From NCBI GenBank assembly GCA_022414725.1, contig CM039463.1:22515511-22579510 (forward strand): a DNA stretch of 64,000 bases. The letters are read 5' to 3'. Below the pieces are notes generated by a model that saw nothing but the letters and a program-made list of their open reading frames with translations, ran no database searches and was not told the DNA's origin. Made by a program: the position numbers and the translations under genes. The number at the start of each line of letters is the position of its first letter. Position 1 is the stretch's first letter. The DNA is from Microglena sp. YARC. Taxonomy: Eukaryota > Chlorophyta > Chlorophyceae > Chlamydomonadales > Chlamydomonadaceae. Positions 12,887 to 20,089 of the stretch are shown piece after piece.

Positions 12887-15329
12887 ATTCCCCCCACACC
12901 ACACCCACACCCCCACCATCCCCACTCACCCAGCTTCCACCCAGCTTCCTAACTTGATCTTTATTGCAGCTCTAATTGCCGCGTCTTCTTCCTCAACTAT
13001 GACGGCACGCTGACATCACAAAAAGCCGAATCGACGACACACACACCACCTCCCCCCTCACACACACCACCATCCCCACTCACCCAGCTTCCACCTAGCT
13101 TCCTAACTTGATTTGACTTGCAGCTCTTATTGCTGCGTCTTCTTCCTCAACTATGACGGCACGCTGACAACATAAAACAGCGGAATCGACAACACACCCA
13201 CACACACCACCGTCCCACCCACCTAGCTTTCTAACTTGATCTACCTTGATTTGACTTGCAGCTCTAAATGCTGCATCTTCTTCCTTGACTACGACGGCAC
13301 GCTGACATCACAAAACAGCCGCATCGACGACACACACACCACCCCTCCTCTCCCCCCCACCACCATCCCCTCCCACCCAGCTTCCTAACTTGATCTACCT
13401 TGATTTGGCTTGCAGCTCTTAATGCCGCGTCTTCTTCCTTGACTACGACAGCACGCTGACATCACAAGACAGCCGCATCAACGAAACACACACCACCCCT
13501 CCTCTCCACCCCACCACCATCCCCACCCACCCAGCTTCCTAACTTGATCTACCTTGATTTGACTTGCAGCTGTAAGTGCCGCGTCTTCTTCCTTGACTAC
13601 GACGGCACGCTGACATCACAAAACAGCCGCATCGACCTTACCCCCTCTCCCGAGGTGCTTTCCGTCTTGCAAGCCTTGACCTCCGACGCACGCAACCTGG
13701 TGTGTCTCTTTAGCGGTCGGCTGATGGAAGAGCTGTCTGTCTGGTTTGCCTCCGTGCCCAACCTTGGCCTGGTGGCAGAGAACGGCTCCTTCTTTCCGAC
13801 CGGGCGTCAGCGGCGAAAGCGTGGACTGGGGTGGCGGAAGCAGCATGATGGAGGGCTGGGAGTCTCTGGTGCACCACACGGACCTGTCCTGGCAGAACAC
13901 GGCCCTCCCTATCCTCCAATCTTACCAGGTAGGAGCTCTGGTCTAAATGGTGGTGGTGATGTGTGGTGATTCAAGTACTTTGACCTGTCATGGCAGAACA
14001 CGGCCCTCCCTATCCTCCTGTATATGAAGGGGAGCGGCATATCGTATGATGTAGACCAAAGGCGACTATGATCAGATGATACCATACAAGTTGCATAAAT
14101 AAAATTGTATACAAATGGCAACTTTAGCATAGTCAGACGTCGGGCATCATAAGATGACATGATATCACACGACATTGGGTTTGACATCATCCCCCTAGAT
14201 GACCACACCGGATATATCTGCGAGTAACATGGCCTTGTCAAGAACAGCTTGCACCACCACCACCACACACTACCACCACACACCACCATCACACGCCACC
14301 AACACCAGCACCACCTACCACCACACACCACCACCACCAACACCACACACCAGGTGACTAACCTGTGGCCCACTTCTCTTTCAGGAATCCACGGATGGCA
14401 GTTCCATAGAGAGAAAGGAGAGTGCTCTCGTTTGGTCGTACAGGGATGCTGACCCTGATTTCGGAAGCTGGCAGGTAGGTGAATAGTAGTGTATAATAGG
14501 TAGGTTGTGAATAGTAGTGTATAGTAGGCAGGTAGGTGAATAGTAGAGTATAATAGGTAGGTTGTGAATAGTAGTGTATAGTAGGCAGGTAGGTGAATAG
14601 CAGTGTATAATAGGTAGGTTGTGAATAGTAGTGAATAGTAGGCAGGTAGGTGAATAGTACTAAGTAGTGGGTAGGTAGGTGGGCAATGGGTCTTCACTGG
14701 GTGGGTGGGGGTGTGAACGTTGGTAAGGGTTTGGGAGCTGGCAGGTAGGTGGGATGCTGACCCTGATTTGGAAGCTGGCATGTAGGTAGGGTGCCGACTC
14801 TGATTTCGGAAGCTGGCAGGTATGTGAAGTACTGAATAATAGGTGGGTAGTGAATAGTAGCGAATAGTAGGCAGGTAGTGGGCAATGGGTCTTCACTGGG
14901 TGGTGGGTGGGGTGTGAACGTTGGTAAAGCTCCGGGAGCTGCCAGGTAGGTGGGATGCTGACTCTGAACTCGGAAGCTGTCGGGTAGGTGGGATCTTCGA
15001 TTAGAGCTGGCCAGGCTTTGGAAACTGATAGGTAGATGGGGCGAGAACCTTCAATGGGTGAGTAGTGGTCGTCCTGTGTGTGTATTACGGGTAATATCCT
15101 GCGCGTCGATGAACATTTTGGCCGCGTTGACTTACACCCCCTCGCATACAGAGTACTGTCTCAGAAGTACGACATCTTCACCATCGTAATCGGGAGGGTG
15201 TGGTCGCAGGTTCAGTTTTTGGCAACTCGCCTTCCAAAGTTTGCGTAGGGTGGGCCAATTAGCTGGGGATGTGAGATTTTTCCAGGTTAGGCATCTGGCA
15301 TGTAGGTGGGGGATGTGCCTTCAATGGGT

Positions 15330-15360
<31 letters not shown>

Positions 15361-18300
15361 GGGGGAAGTTGGTCAGTCTCTGGGAGTTGGCAGGAAGGTG
15401 GGGAATGGCCTGGGATGTGAAATTATTTGGTACTGGAAGTATGTGACCCACGCTGCAACAGTTGTTGGAAATAAGAGATATTGCGCATAGTTAATTAGTA
15501 TTTGACCTATGGCATCTCTTGTTTCCTTCAACTTCTGCTGCCTGGTCCCTTCAGTCGGTCACCATAAACCTTTTTTCACGAGCCCTGGGTAGGTCTACCA
15601 CTGCCCCCTCTCCCACCACCACCACTGCCACCACTGCCCCCCCCCCCACCCCCACCCCCCACCCCTCCCCCCCACCCACCACCACCATTGCCAAACCACT
15701 GCAGGATGCTTTGGATGACAGGAACCGGCGGTGGAAGACAGAGTCCACTGATGCCAACTACCCACCACCACCACCACCACCGCCACACCCCCCCCCCACA
15801 CACCCCACACCTTGTTTCCCCAACTTCTGCTGCCTGGTCCCTTCAGTCGGTCACCATAAACCTTTTTCATGAGCCCTGGGTAGGGAACAGCTTTATGATA
15901 TCATGTCATCACATACGCGTCGCGCTAATGAAAAAGGGCAACCATGCATCATCTTCATCGCATTACACTATTTAACTATCATATTAATGTAAACAGAGAT
16001 TACATATGAGATAGTATAATGAATTGAACAGTTATATAATTGATTAAGTTACATACGATCAATTATAGAGGATACTTTTTGTTTTGTGCAGGCAAAGGAG
16101 CTGCTGGACCACTTGGAGGATGTGATGTCAAACAAGCCCATACAGATAGTGCGTGGCAACAGCTGTGTTGAGATCAAACCCCAGGGGGTGTCTAAGGGGC
16201 AAGCTGTAGAGAGGATTCTGAAGGTGAGATGCTCTTTTCTTTACAGTTTACAGTACATATAGTATGTGTGTACGTAAGTTGTTACAGTCCAGGTGTAGCC
16301 AATTAGCCTTACGGGGCTAAGGGGGCAAGCTATAGGGAGGATGCTGAAGGTGGGACGCTCTGTTCTTCGCTATTTCCCGCTCAAATAAGTTATTTATAAA
16401 CTGCATTATGTGGTTTACCTACAGAGCTACCACAAAAAGTGCTCGATACGGACCTCAGGATGAATGACTAAAGGCCCTATGTCGTGATGAATGACAAGGT
16501 TTTGGCACCAGCCTCAATGAGCAACGGAAAGGCAATTTGATTTGCCGATGAGCTGCTTCATGCCAACTGCTGCTCCAGCCGTGTTGGCTGTAGGCGTATG
16601 CTACAGTCCAGGGGTAACCAAATAAGTTAGGGATTTGACTTACAGTCAAATAAGTTAGGGATTTGACTAACAATCAAATAAGTTAGGGATTTGACTAACA
16701 ATCAAATAAGTTATAGGGATTTGACTAACAATCAAGATCAAGGCTGTACTTTGACCCAGGACAGTACACATCATTGAGCATGGCGTGTTGATATGATTGG
16801 CAAGGAAGCATCTAAAAGCCAACCCAGGCAGCCTGAACTAGCACAGTATGTATGTTACAGTCTAGGGGTAGGCCAAATAGGCTAAAGGGACAGGAATAGC
16901 CCCAACCGTGACAGGAATAGCTTGAAGATAGAAGCACACACTAGCAACAGACTCAAAGGTGGCTGGCCCAGGTTCATGCACTGGTCACTGTTTTTCTTTT
17001 CGGTTAAGAGCAGCAGCTTCTAGGTAGCTCCCTGAGCCAGCCGCTGGGCTAAGCCTCAAAAATTCAGCAGCTCTAGAAAGCTGATTACGTCAGCTTCAAG
17101 GTGCTATAAGTTGCTTTAGGCTTGGCTGATTGGTGGTGGGCGAAGAAGGCCTCCCATACCACTCCTTATAGCCACTCAGCCGAGGATTTGGATTTGGGTT
17201 TTCTAGCACTTCGTAGTTCGTACCTCGAACTTAATAATTTTGCCTGAGAATTCGGAGAATTGTCGGAAATTTTGCCTCAAAAAGTGGAGGTATGAACAAC
17301 GAGACCAAAATCCAAATCAACCGCTGAATTGCTATAACACTCCACTCATGGTCTGTTCATTCTGAACGTAACAGCATGCTCCCCCCATCCACCTCAACCA
17401 CCTGCACCTTTTGTACATCACAGCATGCCAACTCCTCACCCCCCTGACCTCTGGACCCTTCTTTTCCTCGCAGCTTGCTTGTGGGCAGGAGGTGTCTGTC
17501 TCTCGTCCAGTCACAACCAAAAACACTCCCTCGCACCCGTCAGTTTCCAAGGCAGCCGAGGTCCCACCACCAGGGGAGAAGCCAGGCATGATCTTGTGCA
17601 TTGGTGATGACAGGTGTGTTTTTTGCAAAGGCCTCCTTTCTGGAGGATGGGAGCCCCCAGAGTCACCCATGTGTCCGATTGTTTGTTTGTCCGTCACGTT
17701 TAAACCCTGGCCCTCTTGTAAGGCCCCTGGCCCTGTCGTAAACCCCAGCTTTGATCCGCTGCACTCGATTCCAGTGCCACCTGTCTCTCCGATAGCCAAG
17801 ACTCTCCGCCAATTTTACGCGTGCTTGCGACGCGCTTATGACTTGTCATCAATGTTCAGCTAAAAGCAGCAGCTTCTAGGCAGCTCCCCTGTCTGGCTAT
17901 TCAGCCAAAGCTGATGCAACCTAGTTTGTCCGGGAGCTGACAGAATCCACTGTCCAGAACTGTCAGCATATTGGGGCTTGGCCTAGAGGCTGGCTCATGT
18001 AGCTGCCTAGAAGCTGCTGCTCGTAGCTGAAAAGGAAAACTATGGCACACAGTACACCTTTTCATCCGGATGGTCAGGTCACAGGATCCTAAATCAAGCA
18101 GGCAGGTTCCGGAGCGTTGGAAAAATCAAACAGGCTGGTTAAGGGGCAGGGGGAAAATCAAGCAGATGGGTTCCAGGGCGGGGAGGAAATTAGGCAGGTA
18201 GGTTCAGGGGCGGAGTAAAAACATATGCTCCTGTGCAGTTTCTTTTTTGCAGTATGCCAGGACTGCGTCACCAGTTTGGATATCGGTGATGTACAACGGT

Positions 18301-20070
18301 GTGATGGTAGCGCACATGCACACAGTCCACCGTATCACCAGGTTGGTCATTATAGAACATGCTCCATCTAGACCATCCTGAGGATAAAGTGTACTGTGTG
18401 CTATGCATTCGGAACATTTCTCTGGGTTCCCACGTAATGTTGACGGCGCAGCGCAACAAAGAGCTGGGCCTATGATTAAAATGGGATGCGTCACACCACC
18501 GTCCTCCCCCCCCCCCCCCTTTGCTCTTCACAAGACTTGACTGCCTGACTGACTGCCTAGCTAACTAACCAACTAGCAATGTGACCAAGAAATACTCTAA
18601 CGAAGACTACAATCGCCAGCGTATTAGCCTGAGCACCAACCAAGACTGTTCTAGTGGTGGGAGACCCAATCCCCCCTAGCTCTTCACAAGACTTAGAAGC
18701 CGCTTCCTTATTTTGATTACTCATTGAATTGAATTTCCACTGTAGCACAAATTCGAGGCCCCCGTCGGTAAAACTTGGTAGTTGTTGGGGTTCAGTTCAT
18801 CAGTGCTTTTTCGTTACAGCCCCTCCTGTCATGGCTGGGCAATTCCCTATAGCCTTTTTGGTCTACCCCTGGACTGTGACAACTAAATAATGTGGCCATG
18901 TTGCTTGCAGGTCTGATGAGGACATGTTCATCTCCATCAAGACAAATCAGTCACCTAGCAAGATGACTGCTGAGGTGAGGGGCTCGTTCAATGCCACGTG
19001 TGTGTGTTTTCCTGTACATGTGTATTTAGGGAACGGCTACATGAAATCATTTGATATCATGCCTGACTAGGTGTAAATTGCAGTTGGTAGACAATATCAC
19101 ATGATGCAATTTGTATGATATCATACTCGCATTTGGTCAACATCATATGATATGCCAGTCCCTACAAGTGTGTGTTCCTGTACATGTTTTCGGAATCCTC
19201 TCCACCTCCACCACCCCACTCAAATACCAACCCATATGTCCGCCTTCAGGTTTTTGCTTGCATGGTAGGCCAGAAGCCCATAGCCATCCACCCACGTACC
19301 CACCCACCAAGCCATCCACCGACCATACATACACTCACCCACCCACCCATACACCCGTGGACAGGTTTATACTTGCACCGTAGGCCAGAAGCCCGTAGCC
19401 ATCCACCTGTATACCTACCCACCAAACCATTCGCCCTCCCACACATACACTCCCCCTCCCCCCCACCCATACGCCCGTGAACGGTTTTTGCTTGCACGGT
19501 AGGCCAGAAGCCTGTAGCTATCCACCCGTGTACCCACCCACCAAGCCATCCACCCGCCCACACATACACTCCCCTCCACACACCACCCATACGCCGGTGG
19601 ACAGGTTAATGCTTGCACGGTAGGCCAGAAGCCCGTGGCGATCCACCCACATACCCACCCACCAAGCCATCCACCCGCCCATACATACACTCACCCACCC
19701 ACCCATACGCCCGTGGACAGGTTTATACTTGTACGGTAGGCCAGAAGCCTGTAGCCATCCACCCGCATACCCACCCACCAAGCCATCCACCTGCCCACAC
19801 ATACACTCACCCACCCATATGCCTGTGAACAGGTTTGTGCTTGCACGGTAGGCCAGAAGCCTTTAGCCATCCACCCACGTACCTACTCACCAAGCCAACC
19901 ACCCATACATACACCCACTCACCCACCCATACGCCTGTGAACAGGTTTTTGCTTGCACGGTAGGCCAGAAGCCAAGTCGGGCGCCCTTCTACCTAAACGA
20001 ATCTTCGGAGGTGCTGCAGCTCCTTGCCAAGCTTGTCAACTTGCAGCTGGGCCCACTGCCTTCAGTCTAG
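119..20070 (+). CDS. TPS: Class II trehalose-6-phosphate synthase/phosphatase (TPS-TPP fusion), 5'-partial, 15 exons visible
   Basis: The spliced exons encode about 687 residues of a glycosyltransferase family 20 domain followed by a HAD trehalose-phosphatase domain. Motifs in order: IHDYHLLVLP, HSPFPSSEIFRT, HTFDYARHF, GVDDMDVFK, ATRDGMNLVPYEY, EFVGCSPSLSGAIRVNPW, then phosphatase LDYDGTLT, SALVWSYRDADPDFGSWQ and CIGDDRSDEDMF. In this family the first domain makes trehalose-6-phosphate from UDP-glucose and glucose-6-phosphate and the second removes the phosphate; many plant class II members are regulatory rather than strongly catalytic. The DxDGT nucleophile motif and the GDDRSDED motif are both intact. 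Roughly 200 N-terminal residues should lie upstream of the window. Exon phases agree across the gene except for one extra base at about 9755 (A run) and one at about 13802 (G run). Most introns contain tandem copies of the adjoining exon edge. Family assignment is very secure; whether the protein is active is inference. Confidence 0.93.
560..632 (+). CDS. TPS: TPS exon a (last copy with both splice sites intact)
   Basis: It encodes DFEWIHDYHLLVLPSLLRKQ followed by FNRI, the conserved block before HSPFPSSE in GT20 synthases. The acceptor is TGCACAG and the donor GTAGGAG. It joins in phase with exon b (AG|G). The copy at 339-411 is equally usable and carries a GTAAGAG donor. Confidence 0.75.
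843..1325 (+). other. TPS intron between exons a and b
   Basis: It holds a (GGT)-rich start, no coding similarity, and a short GGTGCTAGGTGGCGGGGC direct repeat at about 1150-1205. I see nothing else in it. Confidence 0.5.
1326..1429 (+). CDS. TPS: TPS exon b
   Basis: It encodes CGLFLHSPFPSSEIFRTFPK and then the REELLRSLLNADLIG segment, one of the best conserved parts of GT20. The acceptor is TTGTGCAG and the donor GTGAGT. The closing G pairs with GC of exon c to give Gly. I saw no tandem copy of this exon, although an intron motif (GTGGAGTGAGTGGTGATCT) recurs at 1496 and 1755. Confidence 0.92.
1535..1765. mobile_element. Dispersed repeat family R8, copy 1
   Basis: The stretch running GGTTGCCTCAAA ... 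CAACCGACACCAACC ... GCGCTTTCATC ... GAACAGCACTAC recurs with moderate divergence at 23590-23815. The two copies are collinear over about 220 bp, so this is a dispersed element. No ORF or clear terminal repeat is visible. Confidence 0.6.
2157..2294 (+). CDS. TPS: TPS exon c
   Basis: It encodes FHTFDYARHFLSCCSRMLGM and continues to EYCGRTVGLKIMPTG. The acceptor is CCCCTCCAG and the donor GTGAGC. The phase fits both neighbours. Confidence 0.93.
2325..2520. mobile_element. MITE/SINE-like family R3, copy 1
   Basis: This is one of five copies (also 8885-9110, 17630-17850, 22120-22312 and 32530-32765). The conserved order is: CCCTTCTGG..GGGAGCCCC, TTACCCATTTGTCCG, TTGAAGCCTGACACGTCA, then a pyrimidine-rich part with CACTCCGCCAATTTT and GCGACGC..TAGGACTTG. 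It is about 200 bp, non-coding and occurs in both orientations. Confidence 0.7.
2570..2780. mobile_element. MITE family R1, copy 1 (diverged)
   Basis: Terminal inverted repeats resemble CACTGTTTTTCTTTTCGGCT and its complement. The right end (GGGAGCTGCCTAGAAGCTGC) is clear and the left end is decayed. The length of about 200 bp matches other copies. Confidence 0.55.
2825..2905 (+). other. tRNA-like sequence, SINE head or decayed tRNA
   Basis: AATGGCTCAATGGTAGAGC forms a D-arm/A-box and CAGGGTTAAAATCCCTA a T-arm/B-box at tRNA-like spacing. A matching acceptor stem is not evident, so a SINE or pseudo-tRNA is more likely than a functional tRNA. Confidence 0.35.
3055..3270. repeat. Pyrimidine-rich minisatellite
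   Basis: Tandem copies of CCTCCCCCCACACCCACCTC and CCTTCCCCCCAGACCTG, unit about 60 bp. It makes long Pro/His ORFs on the plus strand and Gly/Trp/Val ORFs on the minus strand that are not genes. Confidence 0.85.
3340..3565. mobile_element. MITE family R1, copy 2
   Basis: The left end GAGCAGCAGCTTCTAGGCAG and right end GGGAGCTGCCTAGAAGCTG are inverted. A segment reading GTGTAGACACTCCTGGCCTC appears to have been inserted or duplicated in the right terminal repeat and recurs at 3565-3590. Confidence 0.7.
3650..3848. mobile_element. MITE family R1, copy 3
   Basis: It begins TTATCTTTTCGGCCACCAGC and ends GCCTAGAAGCTGCTGCTCGT followed by AGCTGAAATGAAAAACTAT. The roughly 45-bp termini are complementary and the interior is non-coding. 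Confidence 0.75.
4330..5012 (+). repeat. 86-bp tandem array built from the 5' edge of TPS exon d
   Basis: Copies start at about 4416, 4502, 4588, 4671, 4757, 4844 and 4930, before the true exon at 5013. Each has CAG|GTTTCAATCCCC.., which matches exon d's CAG|GTGTCAACCCCCAACG, followed by ATGGACTGGTGCACACACAG. The copies leave the exon frame within about 40 bases. Several retain a usable acceptor. Confidence 0.85.
5013..5140 (+). CDS. TPS: TPS exon d
   Basis: It encodes VNPQRYIDGFGWDEYKW, then WRRGELLAQYEGMTVLVGVD and DMDVFK. The start after AAACAG gives MPTG-VNPQRY, the expected class II junction. The donor is GTCAGT. Seven decayed copies of its 5' edge precede it from about 4416 on. Confidence 0.9.
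5141..6042 (+). other. TPS intron d-e: AT-rich repeats and poly-C
   Basis: It contains degenerate AATAATAGCCCCCATAT units at 5150-5260, a poly-C run at about 5287-5306, and degenerate GATGATGATTG..ATATATGTTTAT units at 5560-5825. I see no gene in it. Confidence 0.7.
6043..6123 (+). CDS. TPS: TPS exon e
   Basis: It encodes GIELKLMALERLLEQQPEYR and GKLVLVQ. The acceptor is CCCTGCAG and the donor GTGAGC, with both ends in phase 0. Confidence 0.93.
6149..6305. mobile_element. Dispersed repeat family R5, copy 1
   Basis: CATTCCGTCGCTGCATGGCG, then AAATGCCCCCCCGA..CCCC, GGGGGCAGCG and GAGTCGCTCAATTTG recur at 41075-41250, 41645-41815 and in part at 42560-42625. It is non-coding and internally semi-palindromic. 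Confidence 0.65.
6306..6370 (+). repeat. Copy of the 3' edge of TPS exon e
   Basis: ACTGGAGTGCTTGCCAGAGC ... AAGTTGGTGTAGGTACC repeats exon e's last 60 bases with substitutions and a stop codon. The donor is degraded. Confidence 0.8.
6705..7025. repeat. ACCTACCCATCT minisatellite
   Basis: Long run of ACCTACCC and ATCTACCC octamers in the intron before exon f. It is responsible for long Pro/Thr/His ORFs that are not genes. Confidence 0.9.
7289..7405 (+). CDS. TPS: TPS exon f
   Basis: It contains 39 codons, ITNPPRSTGRDIGELHKFVT through to GKPEMGYLP. The donor CCG|GTGCGT joins exon g (VHYLER) in phase. The acceptor is GTGTGCAG. Confidence 0.92.
7421..7556 (+). repeat. Two copies of the 3' edge of TPS exon f, with TTTAGGG motifs
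   Basis: TTTGGCAAGCCGGAAATGGG followed by a donor-like GTGCG recurs at 7443 and 7502. The linking DNA is GGTTTAGGGTTTAGGG-like, a plant-type telomere motif caught inside the duplicated unit. Confidence 0.8.
7557..7820. repeat. (CA)n microsatellites
   Basis: CA runs at 7557-7615 and 7768-7815 separated by C-rich DNA. Confidence 0.9.
7886..7955 (+). repeat. Decayed copy of the 5' edge of TPS exon g
   Basis: CATCAG|GTCCACTACCTGGACGCCACG ... GCATTGCAGACTAC copies exon g's start with its acceptor about 258 bp upstream. His/Glu/Arg codons are altered and the copy stops being similar after GCAGACTAC. Confidence 0.85.
8144..8327 (+). CDS. TPS: TPS exon g
   Basis: It encodes VHYLERHVPLHERMAFYSIA, then VVTATRDGMNLVPYEYVLCR and DSMLVVS. 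The acceptor is CATCAG and the donor GTGTGG. The trailing G plus AG of exon h gives Glu, restoring VVSEFVGCSPSLSG. Confidence 0.93.
8417..8818 (+). repeat. Tandem copies of the 3' edge of TPS exon g (about 163-bp unit)
   Basis: Copies of GACCTTGATGAGGACACTAC ... GGTGGTCTCAG|GTGA end near 8493, 8656 and 8818, each with an intact GT donor. The units are linked by a TTGTTGTGGTTGAGGTTGTT intron segment. A fourth, shorter copy lies at 9183-9244, past an R3 element. Confidence 0.88.
8885..9110. mobile_element. MITE/SINE-like family R3, copy 2
   Basis: GCGGAGCCCCCTCTTCAATG, GAAGCCTGACACGTCA and CACTCCGCCAATTTTCCGGG are in the same order as in the other R3 copies. It interrupts the exon g edge array. 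Confidence 0.7.
9561..9758 (+). CDS. TPS: TPS exon h (one extra A near its donor)
   Basis: It encodes EFVGCSPSLSGAIRVNPWSV and runs to VAYWAQSYVTELK. The end reads CTCAAAGGTTAT, whereas the downstream edge copies read CTCAAGGTGTGT. Removing one A would restore phase 0 into exon i. This is probably a homopolymer error or a decayed donor. Confidence 0.88.
9838..10560 (+). repeat. Tandem copies of the 3' edge of TPS exon h
   Basis: CATACTGGGC(C/A)CAGAGCTATG followed by TCACAGAGCTCAAGGT recurs near 9870-9919, 10025-10062, 10138-10178, a remnant near 10345-10370, and 10505-10556. The first copy extends back into GCTGAGACATGCGAAACATT. Several keep CAAG|GTNTGT donors that are better than the one on the main exon. 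Spacers contain (CAGA)n and GGTTTGTTTGTTGGGTGTGG. Confidence 0.85.
10727..10937. mobile_element. MITE family R1, copy 4 (best preserved)
   Basis: It starts CACTGTTTTTCTTTTGGGCT and ends AGCCGAAAAGAAAAACAGTG, near-perfect terminal inverted repeats. The interior of about 200 bp contains GCCAAACCTAAATCAACCTA. No transposase is present, so this is a non-autonomous element. Confidence 0.8.
11140..11500 (+). other. C-rich intron with a copy of the 5' edge of TPS exon i
   Basis: Mostly CCACCACC/CCATCCACCCACAC. At 11356-11398, GTGCAG|CGCGTGATAAAGAACCACG repeats the exon i start with acceptor, then breaks off into C-rich DNA. Confidence 0.75.
11506..11636 (+). CDS. TPS: TPS exon i
   Basis: It encodes RVTKNHTTMKCYGLGLGLDT and continues to LEENTVTSCYQ. 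The acceptor is CGTGCAG and the donor GTGGGT. It links the synthase domain to the phosphatase domain and ends in AG, which pairs with C of exon j. Confidence 0.9.
11725..11912 (+). repeat. Two copies of the 3' edge of TPS exon i
   Basis: GCGAGGAGAACACTGTTACA followed by TGCTGT.ACCAGAG recurs at 11729 and 11867, about 138 bp apart. The spacer reads CTGCACAAATCTGGGGTGTT and recurs again near 12010. Confidence 0.85.
12180..12209. repeat. Poly-C tract followed by (CA)n
   Basis: About 30 consecutive C residues in an intron. I see nothing else of note in 11913-12620 apart from CA and C-rich low complexity. Confidence 0.9.
12625..13569 (+). repeat. Six decayed tandem copies of the TPS DYDGT exon edge (about 150-bp unit)
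   Basis: Copies begin near 12630, 12785, 12970, 13124, 13262 and 13416, each after CTTGCAG or a derivative, then GCCGCGTCTTCTTCCT and GACGGCACGCTGACATCACA before C/A-rich DNA. The true exon starts at 13570. The catalytic codons vary: FLDKDGTL in copy 2, FLNYDGTL in copies 3 and 4, FLDYDGTL in copy 5, and FLDYDSTL in copy 6. Confidence 0.9.
13570..13928 (+). CDS. TPS: TPS exon j, phosphatase motif I, with an internal one-base frameshift
   Basis: It encodes CKCRVFFLDYDGTLTSQNSR, then FSGRLMEELSVWFASVPNLG and LVAENGSFF in one frame. From about 13804 the next frame gives GVSGESVDWGGGSSMMEGWE and ALPILQSYQ. At 359 nt it is one base too long for its flanking phases, and dropping one G of the GGG at 13802-13804 joins the frames. 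DYDGT carries the HAD nucleophile. This is a probable sequencing or assembly indel, with a broken gene as the alternative. Confidence 0.88.
14025..14215. mobile_element. MITE family R6, diverged copy
   Basis: GGGGAGCGGCATATCGTATG at the left and GGGCATCATAAGATGACATG near the right, with several ATGATATCA-like palindromes. It resembles the better copies at 19027, 34823 and 40713. Confidence 0.5.
14385..14474 (+). CDS. TPS: TPS exon k
   Basis: It has 30 codons, ESTDGSSIERKESALVWSYR and DADPDFGSWQ. The acceptor is CTTTCAG and the donor GTAGGT. It carries the HAD-region K-ESALVW motif. Confidence 0.92.
14475..15010 (+). repeat. Copies of the 3' edge of TPS exon k plus a GTAGGTGAATAGTAG minisatellite
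   Basis: GATGCTGACCCTGATTTGGA and related copies of exon k's last 30 bases with GGCAGGTA(G/T)GT donors occur near 14752-14790, 14790-14826 and 14952-15000. Between 14475 and 14670 a shorter unit, AGGCAGGTAGGTGAATAGTA, derived from the donor itself is repeated. Confidence 0.85.
15011..16091 (+). other. TPS intron k-l
   Basis: It contains a poly-G run at about 15342-15364, two copies of TTCTGCTGCCTGGTCCCTTC with AGTCGGTCACCATAAACC (15533 and 15824, 291 bp apart) around C-rich DNA, and an R6-like fragment (GGGAACAGCTTTATGATATC) at about 15882. No gene is seen. Confidence 0.65.
16092..16223 (+). CDS. TPS: TPS exon l
   Basis: It has 44 codons, AKELLDHLEDVMSNKPIQIV to KGQAVERILK. The acceptor is TTGTGCAG and the donor GTGAGA. 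Its NSCVEIKPQGVSKG matches the phosphatase V-E-x-KPxGVxKG motif. Confidence 0.93.
16285..16900. mobile_element. Fragments of dispersed family R2 and a 24-bp satellite
   Basis: TTACAGTCCAGG.GTAGCCAA occurs at 16285, 16600 and 16855. It is the reverse complement of the 3' end of the copies at 18785, 32965 and 41912. Between 16622 and 16735, TCAAATAAGTTAGGGATTTG followed by ACTAACAA is repeated four times. Confidence 0.6.
16300..16355 (+). repeat. Copy of the 3' edge of TPS exon l
   Basis: GGGGCAAGCTATAGGGAGGA followed by TGCTGAAGGTGGGACGCTCT repeats exon l's end and donor about 120 bp downstream. Confidence 0.8.
16985..17140. mobile_element. MITE family R1, copy 5, right end missing
   Basis: CACTGTTTTTCTTTTCGGTT then GAGCAGCAGCTTCTAGGTAG, a clear left end. 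Similarity stops near GGCTTGGCTGATTGG, without the right terminal repeat. Confidence 0.7.
17474..17613 (+). CDS. TPS: TPS exon m
   Basis: It encodes a variable linker (LACGQEVSVSRPVTTKN..) and then GMILCIGDDR, the start of HAD motif III. The donor is AG|GTGTGT. Cysteine and proline content is raised compared with land-plant proteins. Confidence 0.87.
17630..17850. mobile_element. MITE/SINE-like family R3, copy 3
   Basis: GGAGGATGGGAGCCCCCAGA, CGATTGTTTGTTTGTCCGTC and ACTCTCCGCCAATTTTACGC follow the family order just after the exon m donor. Confidence 0.65.
17855..18045. mobile_element. MITE family R1, copy 6
   Basis: The left end AGCAGCAGCTTCTAGGCAGC and right end AGCTGCCTAGAAGCTGCTGC plus TCGTAGCTGAAAAGGAAAAC are inverted. 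It abuts R3 copy 3. Confidence 0.75.
18785..18885. mobile_element. Dispersed family R2, copy
   Basis: GTTCAGTTCATCAGTGCTTT ... GGCTGGGCAATTCCC ... TCTACCCCTGGACTGT matches 32965-33068 and 41912-42000 end to end (about 100 bp). Confidence 0.65.
18911..18974 (+). CDS. TPS: TPS exon n
   Basis: It encodes SDEDMFISIKTNQSPSKMTA and E, completing GDDRSDEDMF. The acceptor is CTTGCAG and the donor GTGAGG. Confidence 0.92.
19027..19168. mobile_element. MITE family R6, copy
   Basis: It opens TAGGGAACGGCTACATGAAA and closes ATGATATGCCAGTCCCTA, an inverted terminal repeat. The interior is full of ATGATATCAT palindromes. It is about 140 bp. Confidence 0.7.
19240..19944 (+). repeat. Six tandem copies of the 5' edge of TPS exon o (about 115-bp unit)
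   Basis: Copies start at 19250, 19365, about 19484, 19605, 19721 and 19833, before the true exon at 19945. Each reads (A)CAG|GTTT(T/A)TGCTTGCACGGT, then AGGCCAGAAGCC, then CCATCCACCC..TACCCACCCACC. Five of six keep the AG acceptor. Any of them spliced as an exon would run into Pro/Thr/His low-complexity codons and stops. Confidence 0.92.
19945..20070 (+). CDS. TPS: TPS terminal exon o
   Basis: It encodes VFACTVGQKPSRAPFYLNES and ends LAKLVNLQLGPLPSV with a TAG stop. VGQKPS-A-YYL is the usual C-terminal signature of class II TPS. The acceptor is GAACAG. Six partial copies lie upstream and two tail copies lie past the stop. Confidence 0.92.
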   Translation, partial: VFACTVGQKPSRAPFYLNESSEVLQLLAKLVNLQLGPLPSV

Positions 20071-20089
20071 GTAGATCACTGCCTGGTAG

